A stretch of 64,000 nucleotides of DNA from Burkholderiaceae bacterium (GTDB lineage: Bacteria; Pseudomonadota; Gammaproteobacteria; Burkholderiales; Burkholderiaceae_C): positions 3,286,001 through 3,350,000 of the forward strand of contig JACKLI010000001.1 in assembly GCA_024235995.1 (NCBI GenBank). The letters run 5' to 3'. A program made the translations under genes and the position numbers. Below, piece by piece: positions 24,207-32,314 of the stretch. The notes under the pieces are model-generated. The model did not search any database. It worked only from the letters and a program-made list of their open reading frames with translations, and was not told the origin of the DNA. The first letter of the stretch is position 1. Each line of letters begins with the position of its first letter.

Positions 24207-24985
24207 GCCGCCTGCTCCTGCGCCGCGCCGCGTTTTTCAAAGGTCTTGCCGGTGCCGAAGTACACCTCCTGCACCTTGGGGTCGTTGCGGATGGCTTCGG
24301 CACGCCCCTCGGCGATCAGGCGCCCGCGCGCCAGCACCACCATGCGGTCGGCGTAGGCGAACACCACGTCCATGCTGTGCTCGGTGAACAGCACGGCAAT
24401 ACCGCGCTCCACCACCAGCTTCTTGGTCAGCGCCATCAGCTCGTTGCGCTCCTTGGGCGCCATGCCGGCGGTGGGCTCGTCCATCAGCAGCAGCTTGGGG
24501 TTGTTGGCCATGGCCACGGCCAGCTCCACGCGCTTGACGTCGCCGTAGGCCAGCACGCTGCAGGGGCGGTCGGCCTGCGCGGCCATGCCCACCATGTCCA
24601 GCAGGTCCAGCGCGTCGCTGCGGCGGTGGCGTGCCGCCGGCGTCCACATCGAAAACAGCTTGCGGTCCTGCGACAGCAGGGCCATCTGCACGTTCTCGAC
24701 CACGGTGAGCGAGGAAAACGTGGCGGCGATCTGGAAGGTGCGCCCCACCCCCAGGCGCCAGATCTGGCGCGGCTGCAGGCCCACCAGTTCGGTGCCGTCC
24801 AGGCGGATCGAGCCGCGGTCGGCGCGCAACTGGCCGTTGACCATGTTGAAGGTGGTGGACTTGCCCGCCCCGTTGGGCCCGATCAGGGCCAGCAGCTCGC
24901 CCGCCTTCAGCTCGAAGTGGATGCCGTCCACGGCCTTGACGCCGCCAAAGGACTTGCCCAGGTTCTCGACGTGCAGCAGGCTCAC
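24203..24985 (-). CDS. ABC transporter ATPase, LivG type (nicotinate operon)
   Basis: This 260-residue ATPase has Walker A GPNGAGKST, RTFQIAATFSSLTVVENVQ (LivG-specific region), a variant signature (LAYGDVKRVELAVAM in place of LSGGQ) common in LivG-like proteins of this kind, Walker B LLLMDEPTAGM and switch His in FTEHSMDVV. GTG at 24985 is the likely start, because it overlaps the permease stop (GTGA) and begins the MSLLHVENLGKSFGG strand. The frame extends far upstream as antisense-free shadow of the permease. Confidence 0.88.
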   Translation of the reverse strand: MSLLHVENLGKSFGGVKAVDGIHFELKAGELLALIGPNGAGKSTTFNMVNGQLRADRGSIRLDGTELVGLQPRQIWRLGVGRTFQIAATFSSLTVVENVQMALLSQDRKLFSMWTPAARHRRSDALDLLDMVGMAAQADRPCSVLAYGDVKRVELAVAMANNPKLLLMDEPTAGMAPKERNELMALTKKLVVERGIAVLFTEHSMDVVFAYADRMVVLARGRLIAEGRAEAIRNDPKVQEVYFGTGKTFEKRGAAQEQAA

Positions 24986-26877
24986 GGGACGACCCTCCGC
25001 GCTGCGCGCTGCGCCTGCCACAGCTGCCCGAAGAAGCCCGCGATGCCCTGCGGAAACAGCAGCACCAGGATCAGGATCACGGCGCCCAGCAGCGCATGCC
25101 AGTAGTCGGTGCTGCGCGCCATCACGTCCTGCAGCCAGGTGTAGCTGACGGCGCCCACCACCGGCCCGACGAGGGTCTGGATGCCGCCCAGCAGCACCAT
25201 CACCAGGCCGTCCACCGACTTGCCCACGCCCAGCGTCTCGGGCGAGATGCTGCCCTTGGAAAACGCGAACAGGGCCCCCGCCACGCCGGCAAAGCCGCCG
25301 GCGATGGCAAACGCCGCCCATTGCTGGCGTTTGACGTGGATGCCGATGGCGTCGGCGCGCAGCGGCGAGTCGCGCCCCGCCCGCATGGCATAGCCAAAGG
25401 GCGAGAACAGCAAGCGCCGCAACGTCCACAGCGCCAGCAGCACCACCGCCAGGGTGAGGTAGTAATAGGCTTGCTTGGCGGCCAACCAGGGCGCAGGCCA
25501 CACGCCCGTCAGGCCGTTGCTGCCGCCGGTGAAGGCATCCCACTGATAGACACCGGCCCACACGATCTGCGCGAACGCCAGCGTCAGCATCGCCAGGTAC
25601 ACGCCCGACAGGCGCACGCAGAACCAGCCCACGATCAGCGCACCCAGGGCGCCCGCGAGTGGGCCCACCACCAGCGCCGCCTCCATCGGCAGGCCCAGCT
25701 TGCGCACCGCCAGCGCCGCGCCGTAGGCCCCCAGGCCGAAGTACGCCGCATGACCGAAGGAATGCATGCCCGCCGGCCCCATGATGAAGTGCAGGCTGGC
25801 GGCAAACAGGGACGCCACCAGCAGGTCGATGGCCAGCACCACGGCATAGGCGTCGCCGCTGGACACGGCGGGCAGGCTGACCAGCGCCAGCACCACGAAG
25901 GCGGCCACGCCCAGGGCCGTCCGGTCGGCCGGGCGAATCGGCAGCTCGGCCTCGCCCATCACGCGCGGCGCGGCCTGCGGCTTGCCCATCAGGCCCCAGG
26001 GGCGCACCACCAGCACCACGGCCATGACCGCGAACTCGGCCACCAGCGTGAGCTTGGAAAAGGAAATGTCGAAACCCAGGACATGCACCAGGCCCAGCCA
26101 GATGCACACCGCCTTGATCTCGGACACCAGCAGCGCCGCCACGAAAGCGCCCGGGATCGAGCCCATGCCGCCCACCACCACCACCACGAAGGCCGAGCCG
26201 ATGATGTTCAGGTCCATCTCCAGGTTGGCCGGCTCGCGCGGCAGCTGCAGCGCGCCGCCCAGGCCGGCCAGCGCCGCGCCCAGCGCAAACACCGCCGTGA
26301 ACAGCCACACCTGGTTGACGCCTAAAGCGCCCACCATCTCGCGGTCCTGCGTGGCGGCGCGCACCAGCGTGCCCCAGCGCGTGCGCGTGAACAGCAGCCA
26401 CAGCAGGCCCAGCACGATGGGGCCGACCCCGATCAAAAACAGGTCGTAGGACGGGAAGTTGCGCCCCAGGATGGCGACCGCGCCCTTCATGCCCGGCGCG
26501 CGCGGGCCCAGCAGTTCCTCGGGGCCGAACAGCCACAGCATGGCGTCCTTGATCACCAGCACCAGGGCAAAGGTGGCCAGCAGCTGGAACAGCTCGGGCG
26601 CGCGGTAGATGCGGCGCAGCACCGTCATCTCGACCACCACGCCCAGCGCGCCCACCACCAGCGCGGCGACCGGCACCGCGACCCAGAAGCCCAGCCAGTC
26701 CAGCCGCTCGACCAGCGCATAAGCCACGTAGATGCCCACCATGTAGAACGAGCCGTGGGCGAAGTTGACGATGCGGGTGACGCCGAAGATCAGCGACAGG
26801 CCCGCCGACACCAGGAACAGCGACGAAGCCCCGGCCAGGCCGTTGAGCAGCTGGACCACCAGACCAGAAAAGTTCAT
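24982..26877 (-). CDS. Fused LivH-LivM ABC permease (nicotinate operon)
   Basis: This 631-residue inner-membrane protein combines both permease halves in one chain. The LivH-like half (1-~300) has IFGVTRIVNFAHGSFYMVG and the coupling loop RAATQDREMVGALGV. The LivM-like half (~330-631) has GPAGMHSFGHAAYFGLGAYG and RAGRDSPLRADAIGIHV. A proline- and charge-rich linker near residues 305-325 joins them. Such fusions are known in this importer family but contrast with the separate livH and livM at 9571-11429. The gene follows the binding-protein gene after 177 bp containing a strong hairpin. Confidence 0.9.
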   Translation of the reverse strand: MNFSGLVVQLLNGLAGASSLFLVSAGLSLIFGVTRIVNFAHGSFYMVGIYVAYALVERLDWLGFWVAVPVAALVVGALGVVVEMTVLRRIYRAPELFQLLATFALVLVIKDAMLWLFGPEELLGPRAPGMKGAVAILGRNFPSYDLFLIGVGPIVLGLLWLLFTRTRWGTLVRAATQDREMVGALGVNQVWLFTAVFALGAALAGLGGALQLPREPANLEMDLNIIGSAFVVVVVGGMGSIPGAFVAALLVSEIKAVCIWLGLVHVLGFDISFSKLTLVAEFAVMAVVLVVRPWGLMGKPQAAPRVMGEAELPIRPADRTALGVAAFVVLALVSLPAVSSGDAYAVVLAIDLLVASLFAASLHFIMGPAGMHSFGHAAYFGLGAYGAALAVRKLGLPMEAALVVGPLAGALGALIVGWFCVRLSGVYLAMLTLAFAQIVWAGVYQWDAFTGGSNGLTGVWPAPWLAAKQAYYYLTLAVVLLALWTLRRLLFSPFGYAMRAGRDSPLRADAIGIHVKRQQWAAFAIAGGFAGVAGALFAFSKGSISPETLGVGKSVDGLVMVLLGGIQTLVGPVVGAVSYTWLQDVMARSTDYWHALLGAVILILVLLFPQGIAGFFGQLWQAQRAARRVVP

Positions 26878-26958
26878 GTCAGAAATCCACGATGCTGCGC
26901 GTTACTGGCAATCGTGTGAAGCCCAAAGTGTCCAATGGCCGCGGAGCAGGCCGTGCCA

Positions 26959-27012
26959 GCGATCGCCGTGGCTGGGGTTCCCCCAGCCACTGGCGATGCC
27001 CCCTCGAGGGGG
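26959..27012. repeat. Intergenic hairpin plus palindrome between binding protein and permease genes
   Basis: Two 19-nt arms (26959-26977 and 26981-26999) pair with few mismatches around TTC, the core being GTGGCTGGGG-TTC-CCCCAGCCAC. The self-complementary CCCCCTCGAGGGGG (26999-27012) follows. The spacer 26878-27054 has no gene. A hairpin here would let the binding protein be made in excess over the membrane subunits. The same CTCGAGGGGG-type sequence is a common intergenic repeat in Comamonadaceae, from memory. Confidence 0.65.
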
Positions 27013-27054
27013 AAGGCGCAACAACGCGCAGCGTGTGGAGACTGGGGGTGAGTG

Positions 27055-28269
27055 TCATTCCGCAGGACGCAGCTTTTTCACTTCGGCCGCCGAGGGCAGC
27101 ACCTTGGCGCCGTCCACGTAGCGGAAGTCCACCATCACGCCCTTGCCGCCCTCGTTCTTGGTGCGGCCCACGTAGGCGCCCATGGTCGACTGGTGGTCTT
27201 CGGGGCGATACACGATGGGGCCGAAAGGGGTGACCACGTTCAACCCGCTGAAGGCGGCCACCAGCTTTTCGGAGTCGGTCGAGCCGGCCTTCTTGACACC
27301 CGCCTCGATGGACTTGATGGACGAATAGCCCACCACCGAGCCCAGGCGCGGGTAGTCCTTGAACTTGGCCTGGTAGGCCTTCAGAAACGCCTCGTGCTCG
27401 GGCGTCTTGATGCCGTACCAGGGGTAGCCGGTCACCAGCCAGCCGTTGGGCGCATCGTCCTTGAGCGGATCGAGGTAGTCGGGCTCGCCGGTCAGCAGGC
27501 TGGCCACCTCGATGCCCTTGAACAGGCCGCGGGTGTTTCCCTCGCGCACGAACTTGGTCAGGTCGGCCCCGAACAGCACGTTGAAGATGGCGTCGGGTTT
27601 GGCATCGGCCAGCGCCTGCACCACGCTGCCGGCGTCCACCTTGCCCAGCGGCGGCGCCTGCTCGGCCACGAACTCCACATCGGGCTGCGCGGCCTTCAGC
27701 AGGGTCTTGAAGCTGGCCGCGGCCGACTGGCCGTATTCGTAGTTGGGGTAGACCAGCGCCCAGCGCTTTTTCTTCATCGCCACCACGTCGGGGATGAGCA
27801 TGGCCACCTGCATGTAGGTGGAGGCGCGCAGGCGGTAGGTGTAGCGGTTGCCGTCGGCCCAGACAATCTTGTCCGTGAGCGGCTCGCCGGCCAGGAAGAA
27901 GGTCTTCTTCTGCTTGGCGAAGTCGGTCAGCGCCAGGCCGATGTTGGACAGGAAGCCGCCCATCAGCACGTCCACCTTCTCGCGCGAGAGCAGCTCCTCG
28001 GCGGCGCGCACGGCCTCGCCGGGGTTGGCGTTGTCGTCGCGGATCACCAGCTCGACCTTGCGGCCCAGCAGGCCGCCGGAGGCGTTGATCTCGTCGACCG
28101 CCAGCTCCATGCCCTTGCGGTAGGGCTCCAGGAACGCGGGCTGCGCCTTGTAGCTGTTGATCTCGCCGATCTTGAGCGTACCCTGGGCCTGGGCGCTTGC
28201 GGCCAGCACCAGACCCGCGGCTCCGGCCAGCAGGGCGCGGCGCCGGGCGTTCATCTTGAATTTCGACAT
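27055..28269 (-). CDS. HAAT-type ABC binding protein (nicotinate operon)
   Basis: This 404-residue periplasmic binding protein carries a signal peptide with an arginine cluster (MNARRRALLAGAAGLVLAAS, then AQAQG). Type I fold landmarks are GEINSYKAQPAFLEPYRKGM (~34-53), AVDEINASGGLLGRKVEL and VYPNYEYGQSAAASFK. It is the solute-capturing part of the importer in the nicotinate operon. A PYRKGMELA start differs from amino-acid-specific LivK. The start at 28269 was chosen because an AAGGAA lies just before it; an upstream ATG at 28308 lacks one. The ligand is proposed to be nicotinate or nicotinamide only from context. Confidence 0.9.
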   Translation of the reverse strand: MSKFKMNARRRALLAGAAGLVLAASAQAQGTLKIGEINSYKAQPAFLEPYRKGMELAVDEINASGGLLGRKVELVIRDDNANPGEAVRAAEELLSREKVDVLMGGFLSNIGLALTDFAKQKKTFFLAGEPLTDKIVWADGNRYTYRLRASTYMQVAMLIPDVVAMKKKRWALVYPNYEYGQSAAASFKTLLKAAQPDVEFVAEQAPPLGKVDAGSVVQALADAKPDAIFNVLFGADLTKFVREGNTRGLFKGIEVASLLTGEPDYLDPLKDDAPNGWLVTGYPWYGIKTPEHEAFLKAYQAKFKDYPRLGSVVGYSSIKSIEAGVKKAGSTDSEKLVAAFSGLNVVTPFGPIVYRPEDHQSTMGAYVGRTKNEGGKGVMVDFRYVDGAKVLPSAAEVKKLRPAE

Positions 28270-28328
28270 GCTCGTTCCTTCCTTGGTTGATTCAGTCGTC
28301 AAACACACGTTTTCAGGGACTGCCTGGC

Positions 28329-28913
28329 CTACCTCAAACCGTCTTCACCCTTGATCTCGCCCACCTGCAGGCCGCCGATGCGCGGCAGCGGGCGCCCGCT
28401 GTCGGTCACGGCCACGGCCACCACGATCTCATGGGCGCGCGGCGCGTCGGACACGCGCGCCTCGATGGCGTCGAAGTGGCTGCGCACGAAGGCGGCGTCC
28501 TTGTGGCCCAGGGGCACGTCCACGGCCGTGCCCAGGCCACCGCGCTTCTTGGCCGAGGGCACCAGCGCGGCACCTTTCTCGACCGCCTTGCGCAGCGGCG
28601 CGCCCAGCTTGGGGTGCAACACCGCGGCGGCATGCTCCAGCTCGCCGGCCTCGCCGACGATGGCGGCCTTGCCGTAACTCTGGGCCTGGCCAGGCGCGAT
28701 GCCCAGGGCGGCCACGCATTTCTGCCCCAGCAGCGCGCCCAGTTCCTCGCCGATGTCGATCAGGGCGTCCAGCTTGGGCTCGTAGCGCCCGGCATAGGGG
28801 TTCTCGATCACGGCCATCGCCAGCGCGCGGCGCGTGGGCGGGTTGACGGCCTGGCCCATCTCGATGCGGGTCTCGTCGACCTGCACCAGCAGTTTGCGAA
28901 TCTTTGCAGCCAT
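28329..28913 (-). CDS. AA_synth (DUF1185) family protein, paralogue 2
   Basis: This 194-residue protein belongs to the 'amino acid synthesis' family (PF06684, DUF1185), whose biochemical function is not established. Conserved segments are VIENPYAGRYEPKLDALIDIG, SYGKAAIVGEAGELEHAAA and VPLGHKDAAFVRSHFDAIEARV. The nearest relative is the adjacent paralogue, which shares the NP(Y/F)AGRYE, SYGK(A/G)AIVG and RSHFDAIEARV blocks. No signal peptide is present, so it is cytoplasmic. Co-location with hnr in one operon suggests a role in pyridine-ring breakdown or cofactor handling, but no catalytic residues are obvious. Confidence 0.85.
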   Translation of the reverse strand: MAAKIRKLLVQVDETRIEMGQAVNPPTRRALAMAVIENPYAGRYEPKLDALIDIGEELGALLGQKCVAALGIAPGQAQSYGKAAIVGEAGELEHAAAVLHPKLGAPLRKAVEKGAALVPSAKKRGGLGTAVDVPLGHKDAAFVRSHFDAIEARVSDAPRAHEIVVAVAVTDSGRPLPRIGGLQVGEIKGEDGLR

Positions 28914-28940
28914 GGTGTTCCTCGTTCTCGATCGGTCGGG

Positions 28941-29582
28941 TCAGCGCAGGCCGTCCCACTTGGAAATGTCGGCGGCCTTGAGCCCCCCCACCCGCGCGTG
29001 TACGCGCGGGCCGCAGGACATGGCCAGCACATAGACCACTTCGTCGGCCAGGGGGCTGCCGGGCACGCGCGCCTCGATGGCGTCGAAATGGCTGCGCACG
29101 TAGCTGGCGTTGATGTGGGTCAGGGGCACATCGAGCGTGCAGCCGGGTGGGCCGACCTTCTTGGTCGAGGGCACGATGGACAGCGCGTTGCCGGGCTGGC
29201 CGGTCTTCGCCTCGCCCCGGCCCTGCATGTAGGCCACGCGGTCGCCGCTCCAGCCCAGCAGCTCGCGCATGGCGTAGCCGCCGGGCACGTGCCACAAGGC
29301 GCCGTGCTCCAGCTCGCCGGCGGCGCCCACGATGGCGCCCTTGCCGTAGCTTTCGATGCGCTCGGCCGGCACCGCCATGGCCGCCAGCAGCTGGTGCGCC
29401 ATCTGCGTGCCGACGGCATTGAGCACCTCCATCATGGGCAGGATGTCGGCCTCGTAACGGCCGGCAAACGGGTTGGCGAGCACGGCGGCGATGAAGCCGC
29501 GCCGCAGCGGCTGGGCCGCCGGCGGACCGAACTCGTGGAAGATGTCTTCCACGTGCGTGAAGGTTCTTCGAATCTCGATCAT
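28941..29582 (-). CDS. AA_synth (DUF1185) family protein, paralogue 1
   Basis: This 213-residue homologue of the following gene has VLANPFAGRYEADILPMMEV, ESYGKGAIVGAAGELEHGA and YVRSHFDAIEARVPG, plus an insertion of about 20 residues (ELLGWSGDRVAYMQGRGEA) absent from its neighbour. That divergence argues for distinct, possibly heteromeric, roles rather than simple duplication. The ATG at 29582 overlaps the UPF0280 stop by ATGA, so translation is coupled. It lies two genes downstream of hnr. The function is unknown. Confidence 0.85.
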   Translation of the reverse strand: MIEIRRTFTHVEDIFHEFGPPAAQPLRRGFIAAVLANPFAGRYEADILPMMEVLNAVGTQMAHQLLAAMAVPAERIESYGKGAIVGAAGELEHGALWHVPGGYAMRELLGWSGDRVAYMQGRGEAKTGQPGNALSIVPSTKKVGPPGCTLDVPLTHINASYVRSHFDAIEARVPGSPLADEVVYVLAMSCGPRVHARVGGLKAADISKWDGLR

Positions 29583-30499
29583 GCGGTCTCCAGCAGCATG
29601 CGCTGCGCGGGCCCCGGCGCCGTGGCGCCAAGAGGCAAAAAACGCGCCGGGCCGCCGTCGGTTGACGCGGCCCAGCCCTGGCACGTGATTACACACGAAA
29701 CGATGTGGCCCGCGTCACGCCATTGCAGCGCCTTGGCGCAGCCTGCCGCCAACGCCGCCTGGGCCTGGGCTGGCGTCAGTGGCGGCACCTGCACGGTCAC
29801 CGGGATGGCACCCAGGTCGCTGTCGTCGCGGATGGCGTTGGCCGGCCGGCGCACGATGCCAGCGTGCGGCACATCCACGGCGTTGCCGACGACGGTGGCC
29901 GCCGCGTCGGCCTGGGCCGCGGTGGCGGCCAGCACGGTCACGCTGTCGGCAATGCCCAGCGAGAAGCTGCGCCCCTTCCAGCCGCTGGTGGCCACGCCGC
30001 GCACGGGGCTGTCATGGGCCACGTCAAGCACGCCATCGACCTCCAGCCCCGGCGCGGCCAGGGCGCGCGGCCACCGGTCCAGGTCGGCGAACAGGCCGAC
30101 GCGGAAACGCTCGCCGGGCGTCAGGTGCAGGGCGATGTCGCCGCCATCGTTGACCCACGCGCGGCGCACGCCCGGCCGTTGGTAGGCCGCCACCAGCTCC
30201 TGCGCCACCGCGCCGGCCACGGCCGCCATCGGGGTGATGTACACATCGCGATAGGGCCGCACCGCCTGCCACATGCGGCGCGCCACCACGCCCCGCACCG
30301 GACACTCGCCATGCACCGGCGCGCGCAAGGCCGGCAACTCGTCCACCAGCTCCTGCAGCAGGCCGCGAAAGCGCTGCCACGCGGCTTCGTGCGCCTGCTG
30401 CACGGCGGCCGGCTCGCCGTCGGCGCCGATGACGATGTCCATCGGCCCGTGCTGCAGGTGCAGACGGCCGTCGCCCAGAAGCATGCGCTGCGCACCCAT
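29579..30499 (-). CDS. UPF0280 family protein (ApbE-like fold)
   Basis: This 306-residue protein of the UPF0280 family belongs, by my recollection of structural classification, to the ApbE-like superfamily, whose best-known members covalently attach FMN to threonines. Recognisable segments are YITPMAAVAGAVAQEL (~120-135), VNDGGDIALHL (~152-162, resembling ApbE's metal/flavin loop), GVATSGWKGRSFSLGIADSVTVLA (~205-228) and VGNAVDVP. It lies 3 bp after hnr and overlaps the next gene by 4 bp. A maturation role for Hnr is a reasonable inference, not an established one. Confidence 0.85.
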   Translation of the reverse strand: MGAQRMLLGDGRLHLQHGPMDIVIGADGEPAAVQQAHEAAWQRFRGLLQELVDELPALRAPVHGECPVRGVVARRMWQAVRPYRDVYITPMAAVAGAVAQELVAAYQRPGVRRAWVNDGGDIALHLTPGERFRVGLFADLDRWPRALAAPGLEVDGVLDVAHDSPVRGVATSGWKGRSFSLGIADSVTVLAATAAQADAAATVVGNAVDVPHAGIVRRPANAIRDDSDLGAIPVTVQVPPLTPAQAQAALAAGCAKALQWRDAGHIVSCVITCQGWAASTDGGPARFLPLGATAPGPAQRMLLETA

Positions 30500-30502
30500 G
30501 GT

Positions 30503-32125
30503 TCAACCCAGCTGCGGCGGATGGCCCAGCGGCCAGGGATTGGCGGGGTTGCCGGCCGCCCACGCGCGGCGCGTGGGGGCGCCGTCGTTGTGCCAGGCTC
30601 CCGTGCGCAGCACGTCCTCCAGCGAGCGCACGTGCCTGAGGTGCCCGCCCAACGCCGCGTAGTCGTCGCGGCGCATGCTGAACTCGATGGGCGCCACGAT
30701 GGCCGGCGTGGGCACGGTGCCGAAGCTGCGCTCGGGCATGCGCATCACGTCCACCATCACGGTGATGCCGCCGCCCGGCCACACATAGGCGGGCGCGCCG
30801 CCGCAGGTGACGTTGACCAGGGCGTTCTTGATGGCGCGCGTGAGCAACACCGGGTTTTCGGTGGCGCCGGCGCGCAGGCTGCCGCCGGCGCCGCCCAGAA
30901 ACAGCACGGTGGTGAGCGAGGGCTCGCAGTTCTCGCCGATGCGGTCGACCACCGCGCGCACCGCATCGGGCATGGGCTGCTCGCGCGGCACCAGCTGCTC
31001 GTCCAGCACGTACCAGGCGGCATGCTCGCCGGTGGTCGAGGTCATCAGCAGGCGCAGGCCGGGCCAGCCCTGTTTGGCGTCCCAGGGGTCGAGCACCGTC
31101 AGCGGGTCGGCAATGGAGGTGCCGCCCCAGCCGGTGCCGGGGTTGGCGACCTGGAAGTAGCGCCCGGGCGTGGACTTGCGCCCGCGCATGGCGATGCCCG
31201 AGGGCCGCATGTCCAGACAGCGGCCGGCCTGGTGCTCGGTCAGCACGCCGGTGATGTGGTCGTCCACCACCACCACCTCGTCGGCGTGGCCGTACAGCTG
31301 CTTGGCGAAGATGCCCACCGTGGCCGAGCCGCAGCCCACGCGCATGCGCTGCTCCTGCACGCCGTTGACGATGGGCGCCCGCCCGGCCTGGATGACGAGC
31401 TGCGCGCCGCCGTCGATCGACAGCTCCATGGCCTGCCGGTTGCCCAGCTGCTCCATCATCTCGACGGTGACGCGGCCTTCCTTCTTGCTGCCGCCCGTCA
31501 GGTGGTGCACGCCGCCCAGCGACAGCATCTGCGAGCCGTATTCGGCCGTGGTGACGTGGCCCACCACCTCGCCCTTGCAGCGCACGTTGGCCTGCTCGGG
31601 GCCCAGGTAGCGGTCGGTGTCGATCTTGACCTTGAGGCTGCAGTAGCTGAAGATACCCTCGGTCACCACCGTCACCATGTCCACGCCCTGCACCTGCGAG
31701 CCGACGATGAAGGGCGCCGGCTTGTAGTCGGGGTAGGTGGTGGACGAGCCCACGCCGGTGACGAAGACCTCGTCGGCGCGCAGCAGCGCGCCGTCCCAGT
31801 CCGGCGCCTGCGACACGTCCTGCGCCGCCTCGCCCTCGCCCGTGTCCTGCTGCACCACCCGGCCGCTGAACTGCACCAGCGGCGCGCGCTGCTCGTCCAC
31901 GGTCTTGCGCAGCAGCAGCACCGGGTCGACCCGGATCAGCACGCCGCCCTGGTTGGCGTAGCGGTCGCAGGCGCCGGTGCGGCCCTCGGCGATCTGGCAC
32001 AGGATGGGGCATGCGTTGCACTCGACCTTGGTGGCCGCCATGCGCTCGTTGCGCGGGCGGGCGCGCTCCAGCACCTGCGGCTCGGGGGCTTCGGGCAAGC
32101 CATCGGTTCGTGTGTGTTCGGTCAT
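30503..32125 (-). CDS. hnr: 6-Hydroxynicotinate reductase (Eubacterium barkeri Hnr type)
   Basis: This ~540-residue iron-sulfur protein resembles Hnr, which uses reduced ferredoxin to convert 6-hydroxynicotinate to 1,4,5,6-tetrahydro-6-oxonicotinate. Cys36, Cys39, Cys43 and Cys53 (CNACPILC...GAC) form a likely [4Fe-4S] site near the N terminus. An AGAT motif with Thr at ~422 resembles the (S/T)GAT flavinylation signal of ApbE substrates. The ATG at 32125 is preferred: an AGCGAG lies before it, and a candidate promoter at 32171-32197 would place the earlier GTG (32167) outside the transcript. It heads the 14-kb nicotinate operon, divergent from fpr. Confidence 0.85.
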   Translation of the reverse strand: MTEHTRTDGLPEAPEPQVLERARPRNERMAATKVECNACPILCQIAEGRTGACDRYANQGGVLIRVDPVLLLRKTVDEQRAPLVQFSGRVVQQDTGEGEAAQDVSQAPDWDGALLRADEVFVTGVGSSTTYPDYKPAPFIVGSQVQGVDMVTVVTEGIFSYCSLKVKIDTDRYLGPEQANVRCKGEVVGHVTTAEYGSQMLSLGGVHHLTGGSKKEGRVTVEMMEQLGNRQAMELSIDGGAQLVIQAGRAPIVNGVQEQRMRVGCGSATVGIFAKQLYGHADEVVVVDDHITGVLTEHQAGRCLDMRPSGIAMRGRKSTPGRYFQVANPGTGWGGTSIADPLTVLDPWDAKQGWPGLRLLMTSTTGEHAAWYVLDEQLVPREQPMPDAVRAVVDRIGENCEPSLTTVLFLGGAGGSLRAGATENPVLLTRAIKNALVNVTCGGAPAYVWPGGGITVMVDVMRMPERSFGTVPTPAIVAPIEFSMRRDDYAALGGHLRHVRSLEDVLRTGAWHNDGAPTRRAWAAGNPANPWPLGHPPQLG

Positions 32126-32167
32126 CTCGCTGTGCTGTGGAACGGTTGCATCCGACCTGGCGGCCAC

Positions 32168-32219
32168 GCCAATTTAATGGAGCAGACACCGAATCAACAT
32201 GGAGTAAACCCTGAATCAA
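32168..32219 (-). promoter_or_regulatory. Candidate hnr promoter and TTGATTC direct repeats
   Basis: In the 189-bp hnr/fpr divergent spacer, the minus strand has TTGATT (32192-32197) and TAAATT (32171-32176) with a 15-bp gap, a plausible though short-spaced sigma-70 pair for hnr. The word TTGATTC occurs twice (32191-32197 and 32213-32219), exactly 22 bp apart, i.e. two helical turns, which would suit a dimeric regulator such as the MarR or TetR protein of the locus. Confidence 0.4.
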
Positions 32220-32314
32220 ATCCGGAATTTTTCGTGTAGTCTTTTCCGAATGAAAAGGCCATCGCCGCCCCACGCAAGCCAGTCCCCCATCCGGCCGGCC
32301 TCGGCCCGCGCATC

